Shown here one piece after another: positions 1 through 7,288 of a stretch of 64,000 nucleotides of DNA. The stretch comes from Chitinophagales bacterium (lineage in GTDB: Bacteria > Bacteroidota > Bacteroidia > Chitinophagales > Chitinophagaceae). The stretch is taken from positions 248,001-312,000 of the forward strand of contig JACJXR010000003.1 of assembly GCA_020636505.1 (NCBI GenBank), read 5' to 3'. The stretch's first letter is position 1, and every line of letters starts with the position of its first letter. The notes beneath the pieces were generated by a model, which saw nothing but the letters and a program-made list of their open reading frames with translations, was not told the origin of the DNA and searched no databases. The position numbers were made by a program, and so were the translations under genes.

Positions 1-473
1 TGGTGGATGTGCCGGGCTTCCTTCCGGGTACTGATCAGGAGTGGCATGGTATTATCACCAACGGTGCGAAACTATTGTATGCACTTAGCGAAGCAACCGT
101 TCCGAAAATAACCGTTATTACGCGTAAAGCATATGGTGGAGCATATGATGTGATGAACTCAAAGCACATCGGTGCGGATATGAACTATGCTTGGCCTACT
201 GCCGAGATAGCGGTAATGGGAGCCAAGGGAGCTGCTGAGATCATCTTCCGTAAGGAGATAGCCGCAGCAGAAGATTCTGAAGCCAAACTGAAGGAGAAAG
301 AAGCCGAATATATTGAGAAGTTTGCCAACCCATACGGTGCGGCTGCAAGAGGATATATAGACGAAGTGATTTTGCCGGAAGCAACGCGTGAGAAGCTGAT
401 AAAAGCATATCATATGTTGCAGAACAAAGTAGCGGAACGTCCTAAACGTAAACATGGAAATATACCATTATAA
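1..473 (+). CDS. pccB: Acyl-CoA carboxylase, carboxyltransferase (beta) subunit, 3' part
   Basis: This is the C-terminal ~157 residues of a biotin-dependent carboxyltransferase; the 5' end lies left of the window. The reading frame is open from the first base. VPGFLPG, ITNGAKLLYA, KAYGGAYDVM and WPTAEIAVMG are the family's CoA/biotin-site motifs. They match propionyl-CoA carboxylase beta more closely than methylcrotonyl-CoA carboxylase beta (compare the second carboxyltransferase at 39588, which has YGAGNYAM). The enzyme would move CO2 from carboxybiotin to propionyl-CoA in the cytoplasm. The UbiA-like gene starts 2 nt after its stop, so the two are probably co-transcribed. No biotin carboxylase or carrier subunit is visible here. 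The family is clear; the exact substrate is inferred. Confidence 0.9.
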   Translation, partial: VDVPGFLPGTDQEWHGIITNGAKLLYALSEATVPKITVITRKAYGGAYDVMNSKHIGADMNYAWPTAEIAVMGAKGAAEIIFRKEIAAAEDSEAKLKEKEAEYIEKFANPYGAAARGYIDEVILPEATREKLIKAYHMLQNKVAERPKRKHGNIPL

Positions 474-475
474 AA

Positions 476-1327
476 TTGCCTGGATTTGTATATAAGCTGA
501 TAGATTGGTTGCTGTACACGAGCATATTCGCTGCAAGTTGCGCGCTTGGTTTGTGTATGGCAACCGAAAGCTTATTGCTGAATGAGGTGCCTGCTATATA
601 TTCTTCTCTCCACCTGTTGGTGTTTTGCAGCACACTCTTTGTTTACAATACCCATTATATCATTAAGAAGTCCACACCCGAATTGTCTGACCGTTTTGGA
701 TGGTCGCAAAAGAATGGGTTATGGCATTACCTGTTTCTTATCATCGGTATAGGCGGATGTGTGTTCTCTGTCTTTTCATTACCTAACGAGATATTGATAG
801 CTTGCGGCGTATTGGGGCTGTTGTCGTTTTCTTATTCAATTCCTCTGTTGCCTTTCAAAGACAAGAAGAAACGCCTTAAAGACTTCGGTTGGATAAAGAT
901 ATTGGTGCTTGCAGCCGTATGGGCCATCGTTACAAGCATATTGCCTATCCTGTATTATCATCAGGAAATGGCTGACTATCCCTATGAGATACTCATGCGA
1001 TTTGTGTTCATGTTCACACTTTGTGTGGCTTTTGATATTCGGGATATGCAAACGGATATGGATGAAGGTATAGCCACCTTACCCAATATGATTGGAGTGA
1101 GGGGCAGTTATGGTGTCATGAGCTTTGCCATGATACTGTTCGTCATCATGAGTGTTGGGCAATATGTTCGTTATCCTTCACTTGGACGACTCGTTGCAGA
1201 GTTGATGGTCGCTTTGGCAACCAAGCTGGCCGTAGACTACGCCAAAAAGCATCCTTCAGACAGGGCATACCTCGGTTTGGTGGATGGTATGATGCTTTTA
1301 TATGCTCTGTTGATACTGCTGCAGTAG
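476..1327 (+). CDS. UbiA-superfamily-like polytopic membrane protein
   Basis: A 283-residue protein with about eight hydrophobic segments. Residues 187-194 (D187, D190, D194) form the DxxDxxxD pattern of the second Asp-rich motif of UbiA prenyltransferases, followed by GIATLPNMIG, which resembles the usual G-x-TLP-x-x-x-G. The first Asp-rich motif (NDxxDxxxD) is not recognisable: around residues 56-64 only YNTHYIIKK is seen. The start is a TTG 2 nt after the preceding stop; the first in-frame ATG is 27 codons later and would remove the first membrane segment. The fold is reasonably supported. Prenyl transfer is uncertain because half of the magnesium-diphosphate site is missing. Confidence 0.65.
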   Translation: MPGFVYKLIDWLLYTSIFAASCALGLCMATESLLLNEVPAIYSSLHLLVFCSTLFVYNTHYIIKKSTPELSDRFGWSQKNGLWHYLFLIIGIGGCVFSVFSLPNEILIACGVLGLLSFSYSIPLLPFKDKKKRLKDFGWIKILVLAAVWAIVTSILPILYYHQEMADYPYEILMRFVFMFTLCVAFDIRDMQTDMDEGIATLPNMIGVRGSYGVMSFAMILFVIMSVGQYVRYPSLGRLVAELMVALATKLAVDYAKKHPSDRAYLGLVDGMMLLYALLILLQ

Positions 1328-1344
1328 CTTTCCCCGTTTTAAAA

Positions 1345-1352
1345 TATCTTTG
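1345..1352 (+). promoter_or_regulatory. TAnnTTTG -7 element of trmB
   Basis: TATCTTTG matches the Bacteroidota -7 consensus and ends only 8 nt before the trmB ATG at 1361, so the transcript would have almost no leader. No TTG is seen at the 20-nt spacing found at stronger promoters in this window. Confidence 0.55.
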
Positions 1353-1360
1353 CGCCCATA

Positions 1361-2062
1361 ATGGGACAAAAGAAGCTGATTCGCTTTAGAGCGATAGACG
1401 GTTACGATAACGTGTTGCAATATCCAAAGGATATGCGTGGCAAGTGGGCAGAGTTTTTCGGTAACGACAATCCGATAACACTCGAGCTGGCTTGTGGTAA
1501 GGGCGAGTACAGTGTCGGGCTTGGCAGAGAGCATAAGGATAAGAACTTTATCGGTGTGGACATCAAAGGAAACAGGATGTACATAGGTGCCACACAAGCA
1601 CTGAACGAAGGGCTGACCAATGTGGCGTTCTTGCGTACACACATCCTCCAGATAGAAGACTATTTTGAGCAGGGTGAGGTGGAGAAGATATGGATCATCT
1701 TTCCCGACCCGTTTCTTCGTGAGTCGAGAGAGAACAATAGGTTGACACACCCTCGCTTTTTGTATCGTTATCAAAGGATATTGAAGAAAGGAGGTACGGT
1801 TAACCTTAAGACCGATTCAAAAGAGTTGTACGATTACACGCAAGAAGTAATCAAGGAAATAGGTTGCGAGATAGTGGAAGATATTCAAGACATATACGGC
1901 AAAGGCAAAGCGACGGGAGCATTGGCCATACAAACCCATTACGAAAAGATGCACTTAGCAGACGGCAGGCTTATCAATTATCTTGCCTTTAGGTTGCCAG
2001 AAGGTGAAATAGATATACCTGAACGACACAAAAAGCATAAAGCCATTGAGAGAGGGGATTGA
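1361..2062 (+). CDS. trmB: tRNA (guanine-N7-)-methyltransferase
   Basis: A 233-residue class I SAM-dependent methyltransferase that forms m7G46 in the tRNA variable loop. ELACGKGEY (residues ~43-51) is the SAM-binding glycine motif, GVDIKGNRM the acidic-loop strand, and IIFPDPF plus TDSKELYDYT are TrmB signatures in the catalytic and substrate region. Length is normal for the family (210-240). The ATG lies just behind a TAnnTTTG promoter. The next small gene begins inside the last 17 nt of trmB, which indicates translational coupling. Confidence 0.95.
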   Translation: MGQKKLIRFRAIDGYDNVLQYPKDMRGKWAEFFGNDNPITLELACGKGEYSVGLGREHKDKNFIGVDIKGNRMYIGATQALNEGLTNVAFLRTHILQIEDYFEQGEVEKIWIIFPDPFLRESRENNRLTHPRFLYRYQRILKKGGTVNLKTDSKELYDYTQEVIKEIGCEIVEDIQDIYGKGKATGALAIQTHYEKMHLADGRLINYLAFRLPEGEIDIPERHKKHKAIERGD

Positions 2063-2240
2063 TTATTACATCAATGAAGAGGGGTTGTTAGTATTTACCG
2101 AAGCATACCACTTGCAGCGAGGCTCATGTTGTGGCAGAGGGTGCAGACATTGTCCGTATGATTATGAGAACGTGCCTGATGTAAAGAGAGCAAGACTGCT
2201 TGCCGAACGACAGAAACGCAATGAAGAACAGGGAGAATAA
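2046..2240 (+). CDS. DUF5522-like small Cys-rich protein
   Basis: A 64-residue protein beginning with TTG inside trmB (17-nt overlap). It carries GSCCGRGCRHCPYDYEN: a CC-x3-C-x2-C cluster followed by an aromatic/acidic segment, which I recognise as DUF5522. The four close cysteines suggest zinc or an iron-sulfur cluster, but no function is known to me. It is wedged between a tRNA methyltransferase and an alkyltransferase-like protein and overlaps both. The charged C-terminus (KRARLLAERQKRNEEQGE) looks helical. The TTG start is the only sensible in-frame start that keeps the conserved DYYINEEGLLVFTE opening. Confidence 0.8.
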   Translation: MREGIDYYINEEGLLVFTEAYHLQRGSCCGRGCRHCPYDYENVPDVKRARLLAERQKRNEEQGE

Positions 2241-2568
2241 AAACGAACTGTATGATGCGATATACGATATCGTAAGATTGGTGCCCAAGGGTAGGGTGAC
2301 CACTTATGGTGCTGTGGCTGCAGCTATCGGTTTAAAGTCAGGCGCACGTATGATAGGTTATGCCATGAATGTATGTGGGCATGTTCGCCCTAAGGTCCCG
2401 GCACACAGAGTGGTGAACAGAAACGGAATGCTATCGGGCAAACATCATTTTGAAACACCTGATATGATGCAAAAGTTGTTGGAAAAGGAAGGCTTGAAAG
2501 TAAAGGATGATACAGTAGTCGACTTTGAAAAACGCTTCTGGGACCCAATGAATGAAATAGAGCTTTAG
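2221..2568 (+). CDS. Alkyltransferase-like protein (MGMT C-terminal domain, no acceptor Cys)
   Basis: A 115-residue stand-alone DNA-binding domain of the O6-alkylguanine-DNA alkyltransferase family. GRVTTYGAVAAAIG is the family's helix region and PAHRVVNRNG aligns with the PCHRVV active site, with the alkyl-acceptor Cys replaced by Ala61. Proteins of this ATL type bind O6-alkylguanine without repairing it and hand the lesion to nucleotide excision repair; that role is known from family members and inferred here. The ATG at 2221 overlaps the previous gene by 20 nt. Its stop shares bases with the convergent stop of the L,D-transpeptidase gene. Confidence 0.88.
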   Translation: MKNRENKNELYDAIYDIVRLVPKGRVTTYGAVAAAIGLKSGARMIGYAMNVCGHVRPKVPAHRVVNRNGMLSGKHHFETPDMMQKLLEKEGLKVKDDTVVDFEKRFWDPMNEIEL

Positions 2569-3263
2569 CTCTTGTTCAGCCAAGTGCTCGACTGTAGGTA
2601 GTTGTTGTCGGGGTAGTAGATGAATAAGCAAGTCCCTTCTTTGATCAATTCTATCACTTCATCTGAAATATCGTTGGATACCGCAGGACAACCCCAGCTT
2701 CTTCCCAATCTGCCTGTTCCCAATATAAAATCTCTGCTTACATATCCCGCGCCATGCACCACAATGGCTCTTTCGTAGGCTTTGGCGTTGTAGCCTTCGT
2801 CCATACCGTGTAGGTGTAGTGAGTTGCCATGTTTGCCGGTATAAGTTTTCCCTGTTACATAAAAGCCGATACTGCTTTGATGAGAATTGGGCCTGTCGGA
2901 AAATTTGTTTGCATACTCTTCTCCCGAACCTTGTCCATGTGCCACGTAGGTATTGATAAGCACTTTTCTGGTACGTAGGTCTATGATCCACATTCTTTTT
3001 TCATTGGCGGACAGGCTGTAGTCACATACCGTAAGAATGCCTTTTATATCATTCAGTTTATCTCCTTTCAAAAGAGATATGTAGCCTTGATATGCTTTTG
3101 AAAACACATTATAGTCCAATGGTGTGCATGCCGAAAAGTCTATTTGCTCGTATGTGGTGTTGATGGTATTAACTCGTACAGCCTCTGCACTTTTATCACC
3201 TGCGTAAGCTATATTGAAACTTGTTGCAAGCCAGAAAATGATATGGAAGAAGTGTTTTTTCAA
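2565..3263 (-). CDS. Secreted murein L,D-transpeptidase-like protein (YkuD_2 type)
   Basis: Residues 1-23 from a TTG start at 3263 form a signal peptide (basic KKH, then FFHIIFWLATSFNIAYA). The C-terminal half has HGMDEGYNA, IVVHGAGYVS and GRSWGCPAVSND, the His...S-x-GC catalytic arrangement of L,D-transpeptidases in the murein L,D-transpeptidase catalytic domain family. It should act on peptidoglycan in the periplasm. The longer reading frame to 3293 is rejected because its TTG is part of a TAnnTTTG promoter (3291-3298). The last four bases overlap the convergent alkyltransferase-like gene (TTAG). Confidence 0.85.
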   Translation of the reverse strand: MKKHFFHIIFWLATSFNIAYAGDKSAEAVRVNTINTTYEQIDFSACTPLDYNVFSKAYQGYISLLKGDKLNDIKGILTVCDYSLSANEKRMWIIDLRTRKVLINTYVAHGQGSGEEYANKFSDRPNSHQSSIGFYVTGKTYTGKHGNSLHLHGMDEGYNAKAYERAIVVHGAGYVSRDFILGTGRLGRSWGCPAVSNDISDEVIELIKEGTCLFIYYPDNNYLQSSTWLNKS

Positions 3264-3290
3264 TAGATGTATTGTTCTGAAATCAGCATA

Positions 3291-3321
3291 CAAAGATAAG
3301 AAAAATTAATGTATTTCCCAA
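3291..3321 (-). promoter_or_regulatory. Complete -33/-7 promoter of the L,D-transpeptidase gene
   Basis: On the minus strand TTG (3321-3319) is followed after exactly 20 nt by TATCTTTG (3298-3291). The same geometry occurs at queA, infA, gapA and sucD. The start codon at 3263 lies 27 nt downstream. Confidence 0.8.
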
Positions 3322-3402
3322 GTTTGTTTTCGCTTCAAAGGCTTTACTGATAGGCGTATAGATGGGGTAGATATTAGCCCCGCAAGGCTGCTGTTTTTTC
3401 AT

Positions 3403-3410
3403 TACATTTG
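3403..3410 (+). promoter_or_regulatory. TAnnTTTG -7 element of the thiolase gene
   Basis: TACATTTG lies 26 nt before the thiolase ATG. No TTG is seen at the 20-nt spacing, so the upstream element is weak or absent. Confidence 0.55.
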
Positions 3411-3436
3411 GCAGTCTTTAAAAATATTCAAGTATT

Positions 3437-4615
3437 ATGAAAGAAGTTTATATCGTATCCGCCGTACGTACTGCCATGGGCAGTTGGGGCGGTTCGTTAA
3501 GTGGTTTTTCGGCCACAAAACTGGGCTCGTTTGCCATCAAAGGTGCTTTGGAAAAAGCAGGTGTTGATGCAAGCGCTGTCAATGAAGTATTGATGGGTTG
3601 TGTGATGCAAGCAAACTTGGGCCAAGCTCCTGCACGTCAGGCGGCGATATTTGCAGGAATTCCTGATAACGTACCATGTACTACAGTGAACAAAGTATGT
3701 GCCAGTGGTATGAAGGCTGTAATGCAAGGCGCTCAAGCCATCATGTTGGGCGATGCGGATGTTGTGGTTGCAGGTGGTATGGAGAGCATGAGTAATGTTC
3801 CTTTCTACAACGATAAAGTACGTTGGGGTAGCAAGTATGGCAACATCACTTTGATAGACGGTTTGTCCAAAGATGGTTTGACAGATGTTTATCACGATTA
3901 TCCGATGGGTAATGCCGCTGAACTTTGCGCAAGTGAGTGCAACATCAGCCGTGAAGCTCAAGACGAGTTTGCGATAGAAAGCTACAAACGCAGCCAAGCT
4001 TCTGTTGAAGCCGGTAAGTTCGAGAACGAGATTATACCTGTGGAAATACCTCAGCGCAAAGGCGACCCGATCGTTTTTGCAAAAGACGAGGAGCCGTATA
4101 ATGTGAAGTTTGAGAAAATACCTTCACTTCGTTCCGCATTTACTAAGGATGGTTCTGTAACAGCGGCTAATGCAAGTACCATGAACGACGGTGCCGCCGC
4201 ATTGGTATTGATGAGCAAAGAGAAAGCAGAAGAGTTGGGCCTTAAGCCGATAGCTAAGATCAAGTCTTATGCGGATGCTGCTCAGGCTCCTGAGTGGTTC
4301 ACCACTTCTCCTTCATTGGCTGTGCCTAAAGCTGTTGAGAAAGCAGGCCTTAAAATGGAAGATATTAGCTACTACGAGTTGAACGAAGCGTTCAGCGTTG
4401 TAGGCTTGGTGAACATGGAGAAGATGAACCTGAAAGCCGAACAAGTGAACGTGAATGGTGGTGCGGTATCAATGGGTCACCCATTGGGCTGTAGCGGTGC
4501 ACGTATCTTGGTAACGCTTATCAACGTATTGCATCAGAACAATGCACAGTATGGTGCAGCAGGTATCTGTAACGGCGGTGGCGGTGCAAGTGCCGTTGTT
4601 ATCGAGAAAATGTAA
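3437..4615 (+). CDS. Acetyl-CoA C-acetyltransferase (thiolase)
   Basis: A 392-residue thiolase that condenses or cleaves acyl-CoA and acetyl-CoA. Cys88 in KVCASGMKAV is the acylated nucleophile; NEAF, GHPLGCSGAR and CNGGGGASA hold the remaining catalytic Asn, His and Cys. Length is standard (390-395). It has its own promoter and a strong intrinsic terminator directly behind it, so it is monocistronic. A second thiolase occurs at 50962. Whether this copy works in synthesis (acetoacetyl-CoA) or degradation cannot be read from the sequence; the AtoB/ThlA type is most likely. Confidence 0.93.
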   Translation: MKEVYIVSAVRTAMGSWGGSLSGFSATKLGSFAIKGALEKAGVDASAVNEVLMGCVMQANLGQAPARQAAIFAGIPDNVPCTTVNKVCASGMKAVMQGAQAIMLGDADVVVAGGMESMSNVPFYNDKVRWGSKYGNITLIDGLSKDGLTDVYHDYPMGNAAELCASECNISREAQDEFAIESYKRSQASVEAGKFENEIIPVEIPQRKGDPIVFAKDEEPYNVKFEKIPSLRSAFTKDGSVTAANASTMNDGAAALVLMSKEKAEELGLKPIAKIKSYADAAQAPEWFTTSPSLAVPKAVEKAGLKMEDISYYELNEAFSVVGLVNMEKMNLKAEQVNVNGGAVSMGHPLGCSGARILVTLINVLHQNNAQYGAAGICNGGGGASAVVIEKM

Positions 4616-4637
4616 TCATGGACATTTTATACATACA

Positions 4638-4669
4638 GGCTCGGCAATTGCCGAGCCTTTTTTATTTTT
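4638..4669 (+). terminator. Intrinsic terminator of the thiolase gene
   Basis: A perfect 20-nt palindrome (4638-4657, GGCTCGGCAA with its complement) is followed by a T-rich run (4658-4669). Confidence 0.9.
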
Positions 4670-4673
4670 AGGT

Positions 4674-5069
4674 ATGCTAATCGGAGAATTGTCAAAACGT
4701 TCGGGTTTTTCAAGAGACACCATCAGATACTATGAAAAGATAGGGCTGATAGAGTTGGACAAGGATATACGTCGCGAGAACAATTACAAAGACTATCCCG
4801 AGCGAGTACTGCATGTGTTGAAAGCCATCAAGAAATACAAAGACCTCGGTTATACACTTGAAGAGATACGCGAGCTGTTGGTGCTGCAATCCATAAAGGT
4901 GTTGGACATCTCCAAGCTTTTGCAAATAACCGAACGAAAAATAACGGGTATAGACACTGAGATAGAAAAGCTGCACGAGATAAAACTCAAACTCAACAGA
5001 GAACTGCAATCGTTGCACAAAAAGAAAACGGGTCACGTTATTGAACTCCCTGAAATGAAGGCGGCTTAA
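4674..5069 (+). CDS. MerR-family transcriptional regulator
   Basis: A 131-residue protein. Residues 1-70 are a MerR winged helix-turn-helix (LIGELSKRSGFSRDTIRYYEKIGLI), with the long helical coiled-coil dimerisation segment at about 75-120. No cysteines or extra effector domain follow, so it is not a typical mercury or copper sensor. It starts 5 nt behind the thiolase terminator. By genome position it could regulate the neighbouring thiolase, as LiuR-type MerR proteins control acyl-CoA catabolism in other phyla, but that is inference. Its TAA overlaps the convergent clpP-like stop within TTAA. Confidence 0.88.
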   Translation: MLIGELSKRSGFSRDTIRYYEKIGLIELDKDIRRENNYKDYPERVLHVLKAIKKYKDLGYTLEEIRELLVLQSIKVLDISKLLQITERKITGIDTEIEKLHEIKLKLNRELQSLHKKKTGHVIELPEMKAA

Positions 5070-5641
5070 TTCGTAACAAGTTTGTCTACTATACCATACT
5101 CGATGGCTTCTTTGGCATTCATCCAATAATCACGGTCAAAGTCGTCCAATATTCTTTTCACTGCTTTGCCACAATTGTCCGCCAGTATTTTGGCTGTGGT
5201 TTCTTTTGTCCGCATGATGTGTTTGGCATTGATCTCAATATCCTTAGCTCCTGCTTGAAAGCCACCTATGGCCGGTTGGTGTATCATCACCTCGGCAGTG
5301 GGGTAGATGTATCGATGCCCTTTCTCTCCCGCTGATAACAGTATGGAACCCATAGACGCTGCGAAACCTATACAATAGGTATAAACAGGTGAACTTACAG
5401 CTTGCATCATATCGTGCATGGCATAGCCTGCTGTTACCACACCACCGGGACAGTTGATGTACATATGGATAGGTTTACCGGGTTCTATCGCTTCCAAATA
5501 ACACAATTGCTCCACAATGTCTTTTGAGCTACTGTCTTCCACAGGCCCCCAAAGGAATATCTTGCGTTGCTCCAATAATGTTTTGCGGAGTGTGTTGTTG
5601 ATGCTTGGCGTCTGTACTTCCGTATCGTGATTATTGAACAT
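5066..5641 (-). CDS. clpP: ClpP-family serine protease
   Basis: A 191-residue Clp protease proteolytic subunit. The triad is Ser96 (GFAASMG), His121 (MIHQP) and Asp171 (DRDYWM). It is divergent from the canonical ClpP: the oxyanion loop reads CPGG instead of SPGG, and the usual D-I-Y-S-R-L segment before LLEQRKIFL is missing. It is probably the second, non-canonical ClpP paralogue seen in some Bacteroidota. No clpX or tig is adjacent. The ATG at 5641 is chosen because the 25 upstream in-frame codons contain nothing family-like. It would work as a cytoplasmic barrel with an AAA+ partner. Confidence 0.88.
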   Translation of the reverse strand: MFNNHDTEVQTPSINNTLRKTLLEQRKIFLWGPVEDSSSKDIVEQLCYLEAIEPGKPIHMYINCPGGVVTAGYAMHDMMQAVSSPVYTYCIGFAASMGSILLSAGEKGHRYIYPTAEVMIHQPAIGGFQAGAKDIEINAKHIMRTKETTAKILADNCGKAVKRILDDFDRDYWMNAKEAIEYGIVDKLVTN

Positions 5642-5773
5642 GCTTTTTTTTAAGCAAGTATAAGGGGTGGAGTATAGTCCATGGTTTGTGATTGTGGATA
5701 AATAGCCGCACTGCACACAAAGTTTAGTGCTAATGAATTAATGTATATCTTAAACACCTCTTAGTTAAAGTAT

Positions 5774-6706
5774 ATGAAGAACATACGCATTACACTACTA
5801 CTTACATTTCTATTGATAACACAATCTGCCTTTGCGCAGGTACTATATAGCAATACATTTGGCGAAAAGGATAATCCCGCAATAATATTCCTGCATGGTG
5901 GACCGGGGTATAACTCGTTCACTTTTGAGGCGAGTACCGGACAACGACTTGCTGATGAGGGTTACTATGTGGTGGTGTTCGATCAACGTGGTTGCGGTAG
6001 GTCTGAAAATCCTGACGACAGCCAATACGATTTTGCAGAAGCGGTTGCCGATGTGGATGCAGTTTATGAGCAATTCAAAATAAAGAAGGCCACTTTGATA
6101 GGGCATAGTTGGGGTGGAGCATTGGGATTGCTGTATGCTGAAATTCATCCCGAAAAAGTGGATAGATTGGTATTGGTGGGCGCACCTATGGATTATCCAC
6201 AAACGTTTAAGGCGATACTGAAGCATGCACGTGCCGCTTACATTGAAAGCAATAAGGAAGGTCAATTGAAATATTTGGATATGTTAGAAGGTATGGACAG
6301 TGAATCTTTACAATATGCCAATTACTGCTTTATACATGCCATGGCAAGTGGACTGTACACTGCTAAGAATCCCGCACCGAATGGGAAGGAGATAGCAGAG
6401 GCTATGAAGGAATCGGAGGATGTTAAGCAAGCCATGAATATGACACAAGCTCCTGTAAAAGGACTGTACGATAACGAGCGTTATACAACACTTGTATTGT
6501 ACGATAGGCTTACAGCCCTAAAGACCAATGTGCCTGTGTTTGGTATGTACGGTAGCGACGATGGTTTGTTTGACGAAGTGCAACTTGATGCGATAAAGAA
6601 GGCCGTAGGTACCGACCGGTTCAGTATCGTAAAAGATGCCTCACATAGTGTGTTCATCGACCAACAGGACAAGTTTATAGCCTTGTTGAAAGGGTATATG
6701 GAGTAA
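5774..6706 (+). CDS. Secreted alpha/beta hydrolase, proline-iminopeptidase-like
   Basis: A 310-residue protein with an N-terminal signal peptide ending SAFAQ (residues ~18-22). HGGPGY is the oxyanion-hole motif typical of proline iminopeptidases (S33), GHSWGG holds the nucleophile Ser, FGMYGSDDG the acid region and DASHSVF the catalytic His. It probably releases N-terminal proline or hydrolyses small esters in the periplasm. The gene is divergent from clpP and stands alone. Confidence 0.85.
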   Translation: MKNIRITLLLTFLLITQSAFAQVLYSNTFGEKDNPAIIFLHGGPGYNSFTFEASTGQRLADEGYYVVVFDQRGCGRSENPDDSQYDFAEAVADVDAVYEQFKIKKATLIGHSWGGALGLLYAEIHPEKVDRLVLVGAPMDYPQTFKAILKHARAAYIESNKEGQLKYLDMLEGMDSESLQYANYCFIHAMASGLYTAKNPAPNGKEIAEAMKESEDVKQAMNMTQAPVKGLYDNERYTTLVLYDRLTALKTNVPVFGMYGSDDGLFDEVQLDAIKKAVGTDRFSIVKDASHSVFIDQQDKFIALLKGYME

Positions 6707-6744
6707 AGAGTTTCTTTTGCATATTTGATAATAATTTGACCTAT

Positions 6745-7287
6745 ATGGTACGACTTTTAACTATGGTGTTTTTTTTGATGCCATTTTTCGGCTTTTCCCA
6801 AAATTCAGTTGAATTATCAATAGAGGATAAGCTTTTGGAGTGGAAAGATTTTAAAGGTAAGCCTCATACGAATATATTTGATGCTTATACATATTGGAAT
6901 ATATCCTCTCAAATATCAGGGGGTAATGGAGTATATTCATTTTTGATAAACTGCTCATTTGACCCCAAAAAGTCTTGGGTTTCAAAGAAATTTCTAAAAG
7001 AAAATACTCGGCAAGAAACAGACCATCTTTTGAAACATGAGCAAGGGCACTATGACATTACGAGAGTAATTGTTTATGAGCTTAAAAATGCTTTTGAGAA
7101 TTTCAAGTTTGATGATAGCAAAATTCGTTATCAGGCAGATAGTATTAGACGTAGTGTTATGGATAAAAACAGACAGTTACAACAAAAGTATGACACTGAA
7201 ACAAACCATAGCAAACAAAAGGACGTGCAAGAGGTATGGAATAAGAAAATTGCTGATGCAATGAGTACTAAGAAGATTGAACTGTAA
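6745..7287 (+). CDS. Secreted putative metallopeptidase-like protein (DUF922-like)
   Basis: A 180-residue protein with a signal peptide (LLTMVFFLMPFFGFSQ). LLKHEQGHYDITRV has an HExxH helix (H-E-Q-G-H) with a following Asp, and WKDFKGKPH near residue 34 fits the DUF922 family of predicted zinc-dependent proteases. The Lys/Gln-rich C-terminus looks helical. The ATG at 6745 is preferred over the TTG three codons earlier because it gives a cleaner signal peptide. It is AT-richer than its neighbours. No substrate is known, and catalysis is inferred from the motif only. Confidence 0.7.
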   Translation: MVRLLTMVFFLMPFFGFSQNSVELSIEDKLLEWKDFKGKPHTNIFDAYTYWNISSQISGGNGVYSFLINCSFDPKKSWVSKKFLKENTRQETDHLLKHEQGHYDITRVIVYELKNAFENFKFDDSKIRYQADSIRRSVMDKNRQLQQKYDTETNHSKQKDVQEVWNKKIADAMSTKKIEL

Positions 7288-7288
7288 T

